From the NCBI GenBank assembly GCA_963823435.1, contig CAWGLN010000005.1, positions 1 through 64,000 of the forward strand: a stretch of DNA of 64,000 bases, read 5' to 3'. This DNA is from CAKZML01 sp963823435. Its GTDB lineage: Bacteria > Pseudomonadota > Gammaproteobacteria > Steroidobacterales > BM003. The number at the start of each line of letters is the position of its first letter. Within the stretch, counting starts at the first letter, position 1. Shown here one piece after another: positions 25,494 through 35,162 of the stretch. The notes under the pieces are model-generated. The model saw only the letters and a program-made list of their open reading frames with translations, had not been told where the DNA came from and ran no database searches. Both the position numbers and the translations under genes were made by a program.

Positions 25494-26987
25494 CTAGAGG
25501 CCGGCCCGGGTTAGCAGGAAATCCACCAGCAAGGGCACCGGGCGTCCGGTACTGCCTTTCTGTGCGCCGCTTTTCCAGGCAGTGCCGGCGATGTCCAGGT
25601 GCGCCCAGCGTTGCCCTTTTGTGAACTTGGACAGGAAGGCGGCGGCGATCAAGGCGCCTCCTTCGCGTGTTCCCATATTGGAGAAGTCGGCGAAGTTGCT
25701 CTTTAGCGTGTCCTCGTATTCCTTTGCCAAAGGCAAATGCCAGGCTTCGTCGCCGGCGCGTTTGCCAGCGGACAGGAGCTCCTCGGCCAGGCTGTCGTCG
25801 TTCGACATGAGTCCCGTCAGGAACGGCCCCAGGGCTATTACGCAAGCACCGGTAAGGGTGGCGACGTCGACGATCGTGCTGGGTTTGAAACGCCTGGCAT
25901 AGGTAAGTGCATCGCACAGGATAAGCCGTCCCTCGGCGTCCGTATTCAGAATTTCGATGGTCTTCCCGGACATGCTGGTAACGATGTCCCCCGGCTTGGT
26001 GGCCTTGCCACTGGGCATATTCTCACACGCCGGAATCACCGCGATTACGTTGATTGGCAGTTCAAGCAAGGCGACCGCGCGCATGGTCCCGATGACCGAG
26101 GCTGCGCCATTCATGTCGAACTTCATTTCGTCCATGGCAAGCGGTGGTTTCAGGGAGATGCCGCCACTATCGAATGTGATGCCCTTGCCGACCAGCACGA
26201 TGGGCGCCTCGGAGGCGGCTGCCCCACGGTGCTTGATGACGATCAGGCGCGCCGGTTCCTCGGTTCCGCGAGCAACCGATTCAAACGCTCCCATCTTCAG
26301 TTTGTGAATTTCCGCCGGGCCAAGCACTTCCGTGCTCAGGCTTTTATGCGCCTTGGCCAGTTTCTGTGCCTCCCGCGCAAGGTGTGAGGGCGTACAGATG
26401 TTGGCTGCCGTATTCGCCAGGTCCTGGGTCAATGCCATGCCTTGCGTGATGGCCGCGCCTTCCAAGGCTCCCTGCAGGGCCGCAGTGGCGGCGGAGCGAC
26501 TGTCCATACCAATGCCCAGGCGTTTGACCTTGGTTGCCGGCGGCTTCGGGCCGGTCCGGTGCGCCAGGAACCGATAGCTGGCCTTGTGCCAGGCATCTGC
26601 GGTCAACCGGCCGGCATAGCGTGGACCGAGCAGGGACTCGGTTCCGTGAGTCAGGTAGCTGATGACATCGGCGGCCCCGGTTTGCGCCACAGCTTTCATC
26701 CCCTCTTGCAGCGCCTTAACCAATGCGCGCTTGTCCAGCTTGGCTTTGTTGCCCAGGCCGACCAGCAAGAGACGGTTGCAGGGCATTTTTGACAGGGCGG
26801 GGAGCAACAGCGTGCTCCCGGCTTCACCGCTGAAATCGCCGTGCTTGCACAGGTCGCTGATCAAGCCATTGCCCAGCTTGTCCAGTTCCGCCGCAGCTTC
26901 GGTCAACTGCCCCTTGGTGTACACACCGACGATGGCGCAACCGGTACGCTGTTTTGCGGATGAACCGCTTTTGGCAAAGAAATCCAT
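25494..26987 (-). CDS. pepA: Leucyl aminopeptidase PepA
   Basis: The 497-residue M17 aminopeptidase removes N-terminal residues from peptides and can bind DNA in enteric bacteria. The metal site is visible in VLVGKGITFDSGGISLKP (Lys, Asp), MKFDMNGAA and the family signature NTDAEGRLIL; the catalytic Arg follows in that last motif. It is the first gene of pepA-holC-hypothetical-valS and is divergent from lptF across a 206-base spacer. Confidence 0.96.
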   Translation of the reverse strand: MDFFAKSGSSAKQRTGCAIVGVYTKGQLTEAAAELDKLGNGLISDLCKHGDFSGEAGSTLLLPALSKMPCNRLLLVGLGNKAKLDKRALVKALQEGMKAVAQTGAADVISYLTHGTESLLGPRYAGRLTADAWHKASYRFLAHRTGPKPPATKVKRLGIGMDSRSAATAALQGALEGAAITQGMALTQDLANTAANICTPSHLAREAQKLAKAHKSLSTEVLGPAEIHKLKMGAFESVARGTEEPARLIVIKHRGAAASEAPIVLVGKGITFDSGGISLKPPLAMDEMKFDMNGAASVIGTMRAVALLELPINVIAVIPACENMPSGKATKPGDIVTSMSGKTIEILNTDAEGRLILCDALTYARRFKPSTIVDVATLTGACVIALGPFLTGLMSNDDSLAEELLSAGKRAGDEAWHLPLAKEYEDTLKSNFADFSNMGTREGGALIAAAFLSKFTKGQRWAHLDIAGTAWKSGAQKGSTGRPVPLLVDFLLTRAGL

Positions 26988-27193
26988 AATTCAGCCTCAG
27001 GCATTGGTATTGTAGTGTCCGTAGCTGGCGGATCCTGCATCCTGGTGTAACCGGGGCAGCGAACCGCTAAACTCGCGGGGTAATGACAACTGCGCCAGGA
27101 AGACCGGGCAGATTCAACTTTGGTATTGCGCAAAAAAGAGCTAGTTTACTGCAATCGCGTCCGTGGGCGAAGGGCGATTATGGGATTGGGGCC

Positions 27194-28295
27194 TTGAAAA
27201 TACTCTATCGCTATATTTTGCGTGAGGTGCTGCAGACCTGGTTTGCGGTGACGGCAGTGCTCCTGTGCATCCTGCTGACCAACCAGTTTGCCCGGGTCCT
27301 GGGCAAGGCGGCCTCCGGAGAATTGCCTCGAGAAGCGGTCCTGCAGTTGCTGGGCCTGACTTCCATTCAATACCTGACCGTCCTTATACCGGTCGGTTTA
27401 TTGCTGGCAATCATGCTGGGTCTCGGGCGAATGTACCGGGACAGCGAGATGACCGCGGTAATGGCATGCGGTATCGGATCGATCAGCCTTTACCGGCCGT
27501 TAATCCTGCTGGCCCTGGTCCTGGCCATGCTGCTGGGCTGGCTGACCGTGTCGGTGACTCCCTGGTCCTTGCGTGTGGCCGAACTTACGCTCTATTCGGC
27601 CAGGGAAACCATGGAATTTGGCAGTCTGGAACCAGGGCGTTTTCATTCCGACCGGGACAAGAAGATCGTGTTTTTCGCTGAGGCCGTGGAGGATGATGGC
27701 ACCCTGTCCAATGTATTCATTCAACGCCGCAACCAGGACAGCGTTGAGGTGTCGGTTTCGCGCAAGGGTCGGCTTACAGCGGCGGATGAGAACGGCTGGC
27801 GAACTATGCTGTTGTTTGACGGCAGGCGTTACGAGGGTGTTCCGGGTACGTATGCATTCAACTTGATGGAGTTTGCGGAACAAGGGGTGCCCCTGCGACC
27901 GGCCATCGGCGAGGCGCGACTGGATAGACCGGAAATGATGTCTATCCAGGATTTGATAGAAGGTGACAGTCCTTTGATTATGGCCGAGCTGCAGTGGCGT
28001 TTGTCCGGCCCGATCACCATTTTCGTGTTGACCTTGCTGGCAGTGCCGATGGCCAGGACAAGCCCGCGTGAAGGCCGCTACTCCAAGGTCATTTTCGCGA
28101 TACTCATGTACCTGGTGTATTCAAACCTGCTGGGTATTTCCAGGTCCTGGCTTGAGGATGACAAGATACCGGCGGCCGTGGGGATGATCTGGCCGCACCT
28201 GCTGATGGTGACAGTGGCCCTGGTCATGCTGGCGGTTCAGTCCCGGGTCGTTGTCCAGGGTTTTTCGACGCCGTCATATCGAGGCGCCGGCATGA
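27194..28295 (+). CDS. lptF: LPS export permease LptF, frameshift near its 3' end
   Basis: LptF is one of two inner-membrane permease subunits of the LptB2FG transporter that extracts lipopolysaccharide. The protein starts at TTG 27194 with LKILYRYILREVLQTWF, has three N-terminal helices, a periplasmic beta-jellyroll domain and three C-terminal helices. In the frame as given it runs without a stop into lptG. A shift near 28,250 instead gives a basic end, SRVFRRRHIEAPA, with the stop TGA overlapping the lptG ATG as ATGA, the usual arrangement. I therefore call separate genes with one indel rather than a fusion. Confidence 0.88.
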
Positions 28296-29362
28296 ACATA
28301 CTGGACAGGTATATTTTGCGGGCTATCAGCGGTACCACGGCCTTGGTGCTCTGCCTGCTGATTGGCCTGAATGGCTTCGTCGTGTTTATTGGCCAACTCG
28401 ATGATGTCGGCAGGGGTTCCTACGGGGTTTGGGACGCAGTTGTCTTACTCCCTGCTGATGCTGCCAAACCAGACTTTTGACCTGATGCCCGTGGCCGCGC
28501 TATTGGGTGGCCTGATGGGGCTGGGCCGCCTGGCTGCGCAAAGTGAGCTCACGGTGATGCGTGCGGCAGGGGTGTCACCCTGGAGGCTCGCCCTTTCTGC
28601 GCTGGGCGTGGGTCTGATATTGACCCTGGCAACCGGCGCCCTGGGCGAATTCATCGCTCCGCCGCTTGAACGCTACGCCGTGCAGCAAAGGGCGATTGCC
28701 AGGAATGCGAACCTGCATTTCGACAGCCGCCAAAGCGTATGGCTCAAGCATGGCGGACAGATTATTAATGCCAGGGCCCGGGCGGATGGAAACTGGGAGG
28801 GCGGGGTATACGTGTTTGGCTTTGATGGCGAACGCAAGCTTCGTCAGCATGGGCCGCGCCGAGAGAGCGAGCATGTACCCGGATGGTCTCTGGCATCTTG
28901 AGCAGCTTGAGGAATCAAGATTCGATAACGGTACGGTCACCATTAGCTCAAGATTTGACCACCCGCTTGAACCGGGACTGAGTCCTGAACTAATGGGGCT
29001 GTCCGAGATTCGCCCGCAGACCATGTCGGTCCGGGACCTTTACAGTTACAGTGGCTACTTGCGACGCAATGAGTCTGGATACCGGAACCTATGACATCAT
29101 CATGTGGTTCAGGATTGCCGGTATGTTGTCGATATCGGTCATGACGACCCTGGCCGTCCCTTTTGTTTTCGGCAGCCTGCGTAGTTCGGGTGGTGGTGTG
29201 CGGCTCTTGATCGGAATCATGATCGGCGTTGGCTATTTTCTCGCCAACCGGACCCTGGCCAACAGTGGCCAGGTCTTTGATCTGAATCCCATACTCGTGG
29301 CCAGTATCCCGTCGCTCGCGCTAATGCTGTTTACCGTGATTGGTCTGGCCAGGATTCGCTAG
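28292..29362 (+). CDS. lptG: LPS export permease LptG, three apparent frameshifts
   Basis: LptG is the partner of LptF in LPS export, essential in most Gram-negative bacteria. Start: MNILDRYILRAISG. Frames change at the GGGG run 28424-28427 (removing one G restores SYGFGTQLSYSLLMLP), near 28,855 (joining FDGERKL to MGRAERASMYPDGLW) and near 29,070 (joining YLRRNES to LDTGTYDIIMWF). After these corrections the complete family protein is present, ending VIGLARIR. Three lesions in an otherwise perfect essential gene point to sequencing indels rather than loss. Confidence 0.85.
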
Positions 29363-29378
29363 GGAGTGTCTCCTTTAA

Positions 29379-29407
29379 CTTCGTTCAGACCAAGTCAGAG
29401 GCTCCCC
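29379..29407. repeat. Partial copy of dispersed TIR repeat
   Basis: ACTTCGTTCAGACCAAGTCAG followed by AGGCTCCCC matches the right end of the repeat at 40568-40732. Only this end is conserved. Confidence 0.6.
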
Positions 29408-29427
29408 GGCTCACAAGGAGGATGGGC

Positions 29428-29894
29428 TCAGGCGCGTGCAGCCCGTCGCATTTCTTCCACGCTTATCACCACGACCCGGGTAGCGCTGATACGGTCGTGC
29501 CAGGTAAGCCTGTCCTTGTCCACCAGGGCCCAAAGATAACCCAGGCCACCACAGGCGACGGACAATAGTACGGCGAGAAAGCGCAAGCCGGCCTGGCGCC
29601 AGTTCACTGGCCAGGCCGTCGCGGGTCTTCGAGCTTGGCCCGCCAGGCGCGCATACCCAGTGTTTGTCCTCCATGGGTCCAGAACCAGCCAAAGAAGACT
29701 CCGGCAATTACCAGCAAATAGAATCTGTATAGCCAGACCCCGCCGGTGACTGCCTCGCCCCCGGTGAGCGCAAGCACGGGCAGCGTGGCGGCCATCCATA
29801 GCGCGGCCAGCACCAGGCTGTCGTACACCAGTGCGGCAAGGCGACGCGGGAAGCGGATAACGGGATGAGCGGCCTGGGCCTGGTGGTCGGTCAT
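29428..29894 (-). CDS. RDD family membrane protein, one frameshift
   Basis: RDD proteins are small membrane proteins named for conserved Arg and two Asp residues. The first frame gives RFPRRLAALVYDSLVLAALW (with the R and D of helix 1), a second helix and THGGQTLGMRAWRAKLED. Near 29,617 the frame changes to WPVNWRQAGLRFLAVLL, then LVDKDRLTWHDRISATRVV, the expected ending with the second Asp pair. The corrected length is about 155 residues. Transport of ions or drugs has been proposed for some relatives; nothing here decides it. Confidence 0.8.
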
Positions 29895-30031
29895 TGATCG
29901 GGTCCCGGGTATGGGGGAAGGCGGGGAGTGGATTCACGCATCGACAAGGCGCGCAATGGAATCAGCAGTGCAATCGCAGACGCATCCGCAAGAGTCGCGA
30001 ATGGGTTCTCCCGCTCAACAGGATCGGCTGG

Positions 30032-30340
30032 TCAGGCAACTGCGCTATGAGGGCGGGTCACCTGGGCATACAAATGCACGATCTTTTCTGCGCAGCGGTC
30101 CGCGTCATGGTCCGACATTTTGCGCACACTGGCCCACACTACGCTTTCACCATTAATCGGAGAAACGCTGTGAAGTTGATCAAGTAATTCTTTGAATTCG
30201 TTATGTATTGGCTCGGGTAGTTCACCCAGGCTCAAATCCTCGAGATTGGCCTCGAAAGCTTCTGCCAGCCGTTTTTTGATAGGCCCGGGACCCACCAGCG
30301 TGCGGGTTGCCAAATAGAATCGTTCCCATGTCTTAGCCAT
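30032..30340 (-). CDS. Conserved hypothetical protein
   Basis: The 102-residue soluble helical protein reads WERFYLATRTLVGPGPIKKR followed by LAEAFEANLEDL and ELPEPIHNEFKELL. I have seen similar sequences (a Gly-Pro-Gly-Pro-Xaa-Lys turn between helices) in other gammaproteobacteria without an assigned role. It starts at ATG 30340 with only a weak AGAGGCGA upstream. Confidence 0.65.
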   Translation of the reverse strand: MAKTWERFYLATRTLVGPGPIKKRLAEAFEANLEDLSLGELPEPIHNEFKELLDQLHSVSPINGESVVWASVRKMSDHDADRCAEKIVHLYAQVTRPHSAVA

Positions 30341-30743
30341 GTCGCCTCTACATCTTTCTTTTTATTCAAAGGGTTGGGATTTATTTCGCCAAAATTCCAT
30401 ACCGTTTGACGACATTCAATCTCTTGTTACAACCTGAAAATTCTTGTTCGCGAGCTTACGAAGCACTCGCGAACAAACTACACAACTTATAAATCCCTAC
30501 TTACTGAAAACGCAAGTTTTTTTGCAGGAGATGCAATGAGCTCTCCGGTACGGCCCTCTCGGGTAGCCACAAGGACATTTTGGACCGTGGCGTATTTTGT
30601 TCCATCCTGAAGGGCAGGGGCTATGGGTATTTATCACGGGTCGGGCCATGGCCAGACCTGCCCGGCGCCCCGGTCTACCGACTCTGCCCGGTCCGGATTT
30701 CGGCGCTTTCAGAACCGGGGTTATCCCGGCGATATTCCGCGGC

Positions 30744-30905
30744 TCAGATTGGCAGCGTGTCGACTCGCGGTGGTGACATCCAGCCTGTCCCGCCGTCCTG
30801 GTTGCGAATCCAGTACGCGTGGGCCAGGCTCCTGCGAGCCTCGGATTCGGCAATCACACGCGGCCAGCCGGCGTCGAATTCGAGGATCGCTGCGCGTTCG
30901 TCCAT
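30744..30905 (-). CDS. Possible short protein, mobile-element-like tail
   Basis: A minus frame ending at 30744 reads MDERAAILEFDAGWPRVIAE followed by SEARRSLAHAYWIR, and stays open upstream to about 31,040 without a good start. The pattern ERAAILEFD-G-R-AE-A is one I associate with tails of plasmid or phage replication proteins. It may be a remnant of such a gene. Confidence in its being expressed is low. Confidence 0.35.
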   Translation of the reverse strand: MDERAAILEFDAGWPRVIAESEARRSLAHAYWIRNQDGGTGWMSPPRVDTLPI

Positions 30906-31059
30906 GCGTTCTGTCTCGGCGGTGGACAGGTCCTGTGGTTGATTGTCAGCACGGGCGACTCCCGGGAAGGTCGACAGGCAGCAATTGTCTCCCGCCTGGT
31001 GGCTCAGCGGATGCGCCAGTTCCAGAACTATCCGGTGGCGGCACCACTACAGCGGTTAT

Positions 31060-31347
31060 CAGGGGTTGTCCGGATCCCCGGGCCCGGATTCCACCCAGAC
31101 GCCGCTTGAGCACTTGAGGGTCAGTGCTACCGCTGCGAATAAACTGTGCCGTCGTCGTAGGCCTGGCCATTGAAATAGCAGCGGGCCGGGTTCGGGACAT
31201 TCTGCCTGGGAAATTCCCTGTCTTCGTCCATCTCGCCAATGATCGGTGAGTTGCGAAGCTCCGGGTCCTGGGGTCCAAGTGTTCGAATCGTAGTGACATG
31301 ATGGGCTCTGCCTCGCGATCAGTGATTCGCACTTCGTACCAGAACAT
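31060..31347 (-). pseudogene. Small Cys-containing protein with two frameshifts
   Basis: Reading MFWYEVRITDREAEPIM and FEHLDP, then shifting to DPELRNSPIIGEMDEDREFP and ARCYFNGQAYDDGTVYS, then shifting again to ALTLKCSSGVWVESGPGDP, gives a protein of about 95 residues. The CYFNGQAYDDG...LKCSSGVW part resembles the DUF1496 pattern (Cys, Asn-Gly, Tyr, later Cys, Trp). The two breaks are about 31,270 and 31,140. It is either a pseudogene or a victim of indel errors. Confidence 0.45.
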
Positions 31348-31566
31348 GGTGAACCCTTGTCGGCGGAAAAATCTATTCGTAGTTAGCGCGGTTGGAACGC
31401 AAAGCATCCGCCTCGCGAATCCGCCGGGGTGGGCGCGGAAATCGGGCTTGAGACTTGCGTGCGATTATGGCGGGAGGCGATAGCCCCTGGCCGGTGCAGG
31501 CGTGGCCGGTGTCTCGACATGGTGCGAGAAGCGGCCACGGTAGTGAATCCTGACCACGGGCAGAAA

Positions 31567-31641
31567 TGGCGCTCCCTAGGGGGCTCGAACCCCTGTTGCC
31601 GGCGTGAGAGGCCGGAGTCCTAACCACTAGACGAAGGGAGC
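31567..31641 (-). tRNA. tRNA-Glu (anticodon CTC)
   Basis: The minus strand folds as a cloverleaf: acceptor GCTCCCT with AGGGAGC, a D arm with TAGTGGTTAGGA, anticodon stem CCGGC/GCCGG around a loop CTCTCAC giving anticodon CTC, and a T arm with GGTTCGAGCCCC. The 3' CCA is encoded (31567-31569). It is transcribed away from pcnB. Confidence 0.95.
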
Positions 31642-31730
31642 GCTGACGATTGCTTCTAAAGAATCGTACCGCAGGTGGCGGGGGCTGCTATTATACGGGC
31701 CTTCGACATAAGCTCAAGCGGTGTGTTCTA

Positions 31731-33077
31731 TTGCAGTCTGATCAACCCGACACGGGGTCCGCAAAACCCGTCGTCATCCCAAGGCCCGAGCACAATATTT
31801 CCCGGGCAGGCATTTCCCGACAGGCACTGAAGGTTCTGTACCGGCTGAAAGAGGCCGGCTTCCAGGCATTCATGGTGGGTGGCGGGGTGCGTGATTTGCT
31901 CCTGGGGCGCGAGCCCAAGGACATTGATGTGGTCACCGATGCCCTGCCAGAGCAGGTCAAGCAGCTGTTCCGAAATAGCCGTCTCATCGGCAGGCGTTTT
32001 CGCCTTGTTCACGTCCACTTCGGGCGTGACTACGTGGAGGTGGCAACCTTTCGGGCCAACGCCGACGAGGTTGAGGAGGACGACGCCGATCACGAGCGTG
32101 ACCATGGTGGGCGTATTCTTCGGGACAACGTGTACGGCAGCATTGAGGAAGATGTATGGCGCCGCGACTTCACCGCCAATGCGCTGTATTACAACATCGC
32201 TGATTTCTCGATATGGGATTACTGTGGTGGTGCCAGCGATGTTCGCGATGGCGTGCTTCGACTGATAGGTGATCCCGAGACACGTTATCGTGAAGACCCT
32301 GTGCGCATGCTCCGGGCTGCGCGCTTTGCCGCCAAACTGGGTTTTCGACTGGACCCGGCGTCAGAAGCCCCTATGCATGGGCTGGCGTCCCTGGTGAGCC
32401 AGGTTCCTGCGGCCAGGCTGTTTGAGGAAGTACTCAAGTTGTTCCTTTCCGGACATGCGGCCACTTCCTTTGACTTGTTGCAGCACTACGGACTTTTCCG
32501 GCATTTGTTTCCGGAATCGGATCGGGTGTTGAGTGAAGAGCAGGCAGGCGACTTCAGGATTCTGATCCAGCTGGCGCTCAATAATACCGACAAGCGCATT
32601 GCTGAAGGTCTGCCGGTTACACCTACTTTTTTGTTTGCGGTATTGCTTTGGGGGCCGATACGGGAATTGGCCGCGGTGAAGGCGGAAGGCGGCTTGAGCG
32701 AATTCGCCAGTTTGGGCGAGGCTGCTGACGAGGTAATTTCCACCCAGCAAGATAGCGTGTCCATCCCCCGCCGATTCTTCATGCCCATGCGTGAGATGCT
32801 GACAATGCAGCCACGCTTCAATAACACGCAAGGCAAGCGTGCTTTACGCCTGTTAAGCCATCCGCGTTTCAGAGCGGCCTATGACTTCTTGCTGCTGAGA
32901 TCCCAGGTCGGCGAAGTGACTCCGGAACTGGCGCAATGGTGGACAGATATCCAGACCAAGAGTCCTGAGCAGAGAGGCCAGGAAACGTCGGTCCCCGTCG
33001 AAAAGTCGGCCGGGGCACCGCGCAAGCGCAGGCGCCGGCGCCCACGCAAAGCCGCGGTGACCGGCGATAATGGCTAG
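31731..33077 (+). CDS. pcnB: Poly(A) polymerase I
   Basis: The enzyme of about 448 residues adds 3' poly(A) tails that target RNA for decay. The nucleotidyltransferase signature GGGVRDLLLGREPKDIDVVT is complete, with catalytic Asp residues in DID, followed by RRFRLVHVHF and EEDVWRRDFTANAL. The C-terminus is very basic (RKRRRRRPRKAA), typical of bacterial PcnB. No ATG is available at the right place; I use TTG 31731, but the start is uncertain. It overlaps folK by 8 bases, the common pcnB-folK pairing. Confidence 0.93.
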   Translation: MQSDQPDTGSAKPVVIPRPEHNISRAGISRQALKVLYRLKEAGFQAFMVGGGVRDLLLGREPKDIDVVTDALPEQVKQLFRNSRLIGRRFRLVHVHFGRDYVEVATFRANADEVEEDDADHERDHGGRILRDNVYGSIEEDVWRRDFTANALYYNIADFSIWDYCGGASDVRDGVLRLIGDPETRYREDPVRMLRAARFAAKLGFRLDPASEAPMHGLASLVSQVPAARLFEEVLKLFLSGHAATSFDLLQHYGLFRHLFPESDRVLSEEQAGDFRILIQLALNNTDKRIAEGLPVTPTFLFAVLLWGPIRELAAVKAEGGLSEFASLGEAADEVISTQQDSVSIPRRFFMPMREMLTMQPRFNNTQGKRALRLLSHPRFRAAYDFLLLRSQVGEVTPELAQWWTDIQTKSPEQRGQETSVPVEKSAGAPRKRRRRRPRKAAVTGDNG

Positions 33078-33585
33078 TCGCTCGCGCTGGGTGCCCGCGT
33101 ACATCGGGCTGGGAGCCAATCTTGGCCAGCCTCTGCAGCAGTTATGCACGGCCCTGGCGTGCCTGGCACGCTTGCCTGACACGCGACTGGTAGCGATTTC
33201 CCCGGCCTACCGGTCCCGCCCCATGGGACCGCAGGATCAGCCAGCGTATATAAACGCCGTGGCGGGAACGCTCAGCATCCTGGAACCCGAGATATTGCTG
33301 GAAGCCTTGCAGGCAATTGAGCGGGGCATGGGCAGGGCGCCAGGTGGCGAACGATGGGGTCCTCGACTCATCGACCTGGACCTGCTTGTCTATGGTGGCA
33401 GGGTTGTGCAAAACGAAAGACTGGTTGTACCCCATCCCGGTATTCATGAGCGCAGCTTTGTCCTGTATCCTCTCGCGGATATAGCGCCGACCTTGATGGT
33501 ACCCGGCCGCGGCAGTGTGGCGTCGCTGCGTGCCGCAGTCCCCGCTGATGACCTGGTGCGCCTGGAAGATAGCCTGACCATATGA
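33070..33585 (+). CDS. folK: HPPK, folate biosynthesis pyrophosphokinase
   Basis: The 171-residue 2-amino-4-hydroxy-6-hydroxymethyldihydropteridine pyrophosphokinase transfers pyrophosphate to the pterin. Motifs: AYIGLGANLGQP at the N-terminus, YRSRPMGPQDQPAYINAVAG and RWGPRLIDLDLLVYGG with the magnesium-binding Asp pair, then VPHPGIHERSFVLYPL. It is coupled to pcnB upstream and to the nucleoside kinase downstream (ATGA overlap). Confidence 0.96.
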   Translation: MASRSRWVPAYIGLGANLGQPLQQLCTALACLARLPDTRLVAISPAYRSRPMGPQDQPAYINAVAGTLSILEPEILLEALQAIERGMGRAPGGERWGPRLIDLDLLVYGGRVVQNERLVVPHPGIHERSFVLYPLADIAPTLMVPGRGSVASLRAAVPADDLVRLEDSLTI

Positions 33586-34235
33586 ATTCAAAGCCTGGCA
33601 AATTTATTGTTGTCGAAGGTCCAATCGGCGTTGGCAAGACCAGTCTTGCGAAGCGACTTGCGACCAGTTTTCGCAGCGACCTGTTACTGGAGCAGGCCGA
33701 GGAAAACCCTTTCCTGGAAAAGTTTTATCAGAACCCGGGCCACGCCGCTTTTCCGACACAGTTGTTTTTCCTGTTTCAGCGCGCCAGGCAAATGAGCGAG
33801 TTGCGCCAGGCCGATATGTTCCAGCCGGTCAGGGTGTCGGATTTCCTGCTGGACAAGGACCGTCTGTTTGCCAGGCTGAATCTGGACCAGGACGAGTACA
33901 TGCTTTATGAGCAGGTCTACCAGCGCCTGACCATCGATGCGCCCAGGCCGGACCTGGTGATTTACCTGCAGGCTTCGGTAGATGTACTGCTGGAACGAAT
34001 TATCCAGCGTGGCATAGAGTATGAGCAGGCCATCAAGCGTGATTACCTTGAGCGACTAATGGATTCATATGCCAGGTTTTTCCATGCTTATGACCGTTCC
34101 CCCTTGTTGATCGTAAACGCCGGGGAAATCGATCTTGTCAGGAACCAGTCCGACTACGATCAGCTATTTGACGTAATATGCTCGGTGGAAGCAGGACGGC
34201 ATTATTTCAATCCGGGGTCCAGATTCCTGGTCTAG
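33582..34235 (+). CDS. Deoxynucleoside kinase family protein
   Basis: The 217-residue dNK-family P-loop kinase has Walker A VEGPIGVGKTSLAKRL at residue 10, a DKDRLF segment in the position of the ERS/DRS motif, and QRGIEYEQAI (the lid Arg region). The family phosphorylates deoxyadenosine, deoxyguanosine or deoxycytidine. It is a frequent neighbour of folK and panB in proteobacteria; the precise substrate is not decided by the sequence. Confidence 0.88.
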   Translation: MNSKPGKFIVVEGPIGVGKTSLAKRLATSFRSDLLLEQAEENPFLEKFYQNPGHAAFPTQLFFLFQRARQMSELRQADMFQPVRVSDFLLDKDRLFARLNLDQDEYMLYEQVYQRLTIDAPRPDLVIYLQASVDVLLERIIQRGIEYEQAIKRDYLERLMDSYARFFHAYDRSPLLIVNAGEIDLVRNQSDYDQLFDVICSVEAGRHYFNPGSRFLV

Positions 34236-34300
34236 ACGTCCGGTGCGGTTGCATCTTGCCCACTGTTGATTCATTCTGCCGGCTCTCATCGAGGCCTCTC

Positions 34301-35131
34301 ATGTACAAGCAACTTCAACAACGTGGCGCGGAACGACCGCCTGTGAATGTGTCTACCCTGGCCAGCATGAAAAGCAAGGGTCAGAAAATTGCCTGCATGA
34401 CATGTTATGACGCCAGTTTTGCGGTCCTGGTCGATGAGGCCGGCGTGGATCTGGTGCTCGTGGGGGACTCCCTGGGCATGGTGATTCAGGGCTATGACAC
34501 GACCGTACCGGTCACGGTAGACGACATCATTTATCATAGCCAGGCTGTGTCCCGGGCCCTGGTTCGGCCTTTATTGGTCGCCGACATGCCGTTCATGAGT
34601 TACTCAACGCCGGAACAGGCGTTGTCCAACGCGGTACGCATGATGCAGGAAGGCGGCGCCCAGATGGTCAAGCTGGAAGGTGGCGCCGGGCAGGTGGAGG
34701 TCGTGAAGTACCTTGCTTCCCATGACATACCTATTTGCGCGCACCTGGGCTTGAAACCACAGTCGGTCCACAAGATCGGTGGGTTTCGTGTTCAGGGCAG
34801 GGAAAGCGACGCAGCCTCGGCAATGCGCAAGGACGCCAAGATGTTGCAGGATGCCGGTGCCGATATCGTTTTACTCGAATGCATACCTTCCGAGCTGGGC
34901 GCCTTGATCGCCAAGGACCTGCATGTACCGGTGATTGGAATTGGAGCGGGCCCCGATGTGGATGGCCAGATCCTGGTGCTGTACGACATCCTGGATATTA
35001 CCTCTGGTCGCAAGCCGCGTTTCGTCAAGAACTTTATGCTCGAAAGCGGCAGTCCGCTGGGGGCCATCGAGGCATTCTGCCTGGAGGTGAGGGACGGGAC
35101 TTATCCAGGTCCAGAGCATTGTTTTTCCTGA
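34301..35131 (+). CDS. panB: Ketopantoate hydroxymethyltransferase
   Basis: The 276-residue enzyme makes ketopantoate from 2-oxoisovalerate, the first committed step of pantothenate and CoA synthesis. It begins at ATG 34301. Signature segments: ACMTCYDASFAVLVDEAG, VGDSLGMVIQGYDTT (magnesium-binding Asp), GGAQMVKLEGG and the catalytic Glu in VLLECIPSELG. panC lies 31 bases downstream. Confidence 0.96.
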   Translation: MYKQLQQRGAERPPVNVSTLASMKSKGQKIACMTCYDASFAVLVDEAGVDLVLVGDSLGMVIQGYDTTVPVTVDDIIYHSQAVSRALVRPLLVADMPFMSYSTPEQALSNAVRMMQEGGAQMVKLEGGAGQVEVVKYLASHDIPICAHLGLKPQSVHKIGGFRVQGRESDAASAMRKDAKMLQDAGADIVLLECIPSELGALIAKDLHVPVIGIGAGPDVDGQILVLYDILDITSGRKPRFVKNFMLESGSPLGAIEAFCLEVRDGTYPGPEHCFS

Positions 35132-35162
35132 TTGCAGCCTTGCTCACCTGAGAAAGCACGCG

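Larger units (their letters stand above)
30341..31566. other. Gene-poor spacer
   Basis: Apart from the two weak minus-strand candidates listed separately (30744-30905 and 31060-31347), I see no gene between the hypothetical protein and tRNA-Glu. A TTCGCGAG-repeat hairpin near 30,448-30,476 (TTGTTCGCGAG and CTCGCGAACAA) is a likely terminator. Confidence 0.45.

Noticed and set aside
27194..28480. An LptF-LptG fusion protein
   Set aside because: A shifted frame gives a normal basic LptF end with an ATGA overlap to lptG, and lptG has several other indels, so the fusion is probably an artefact.
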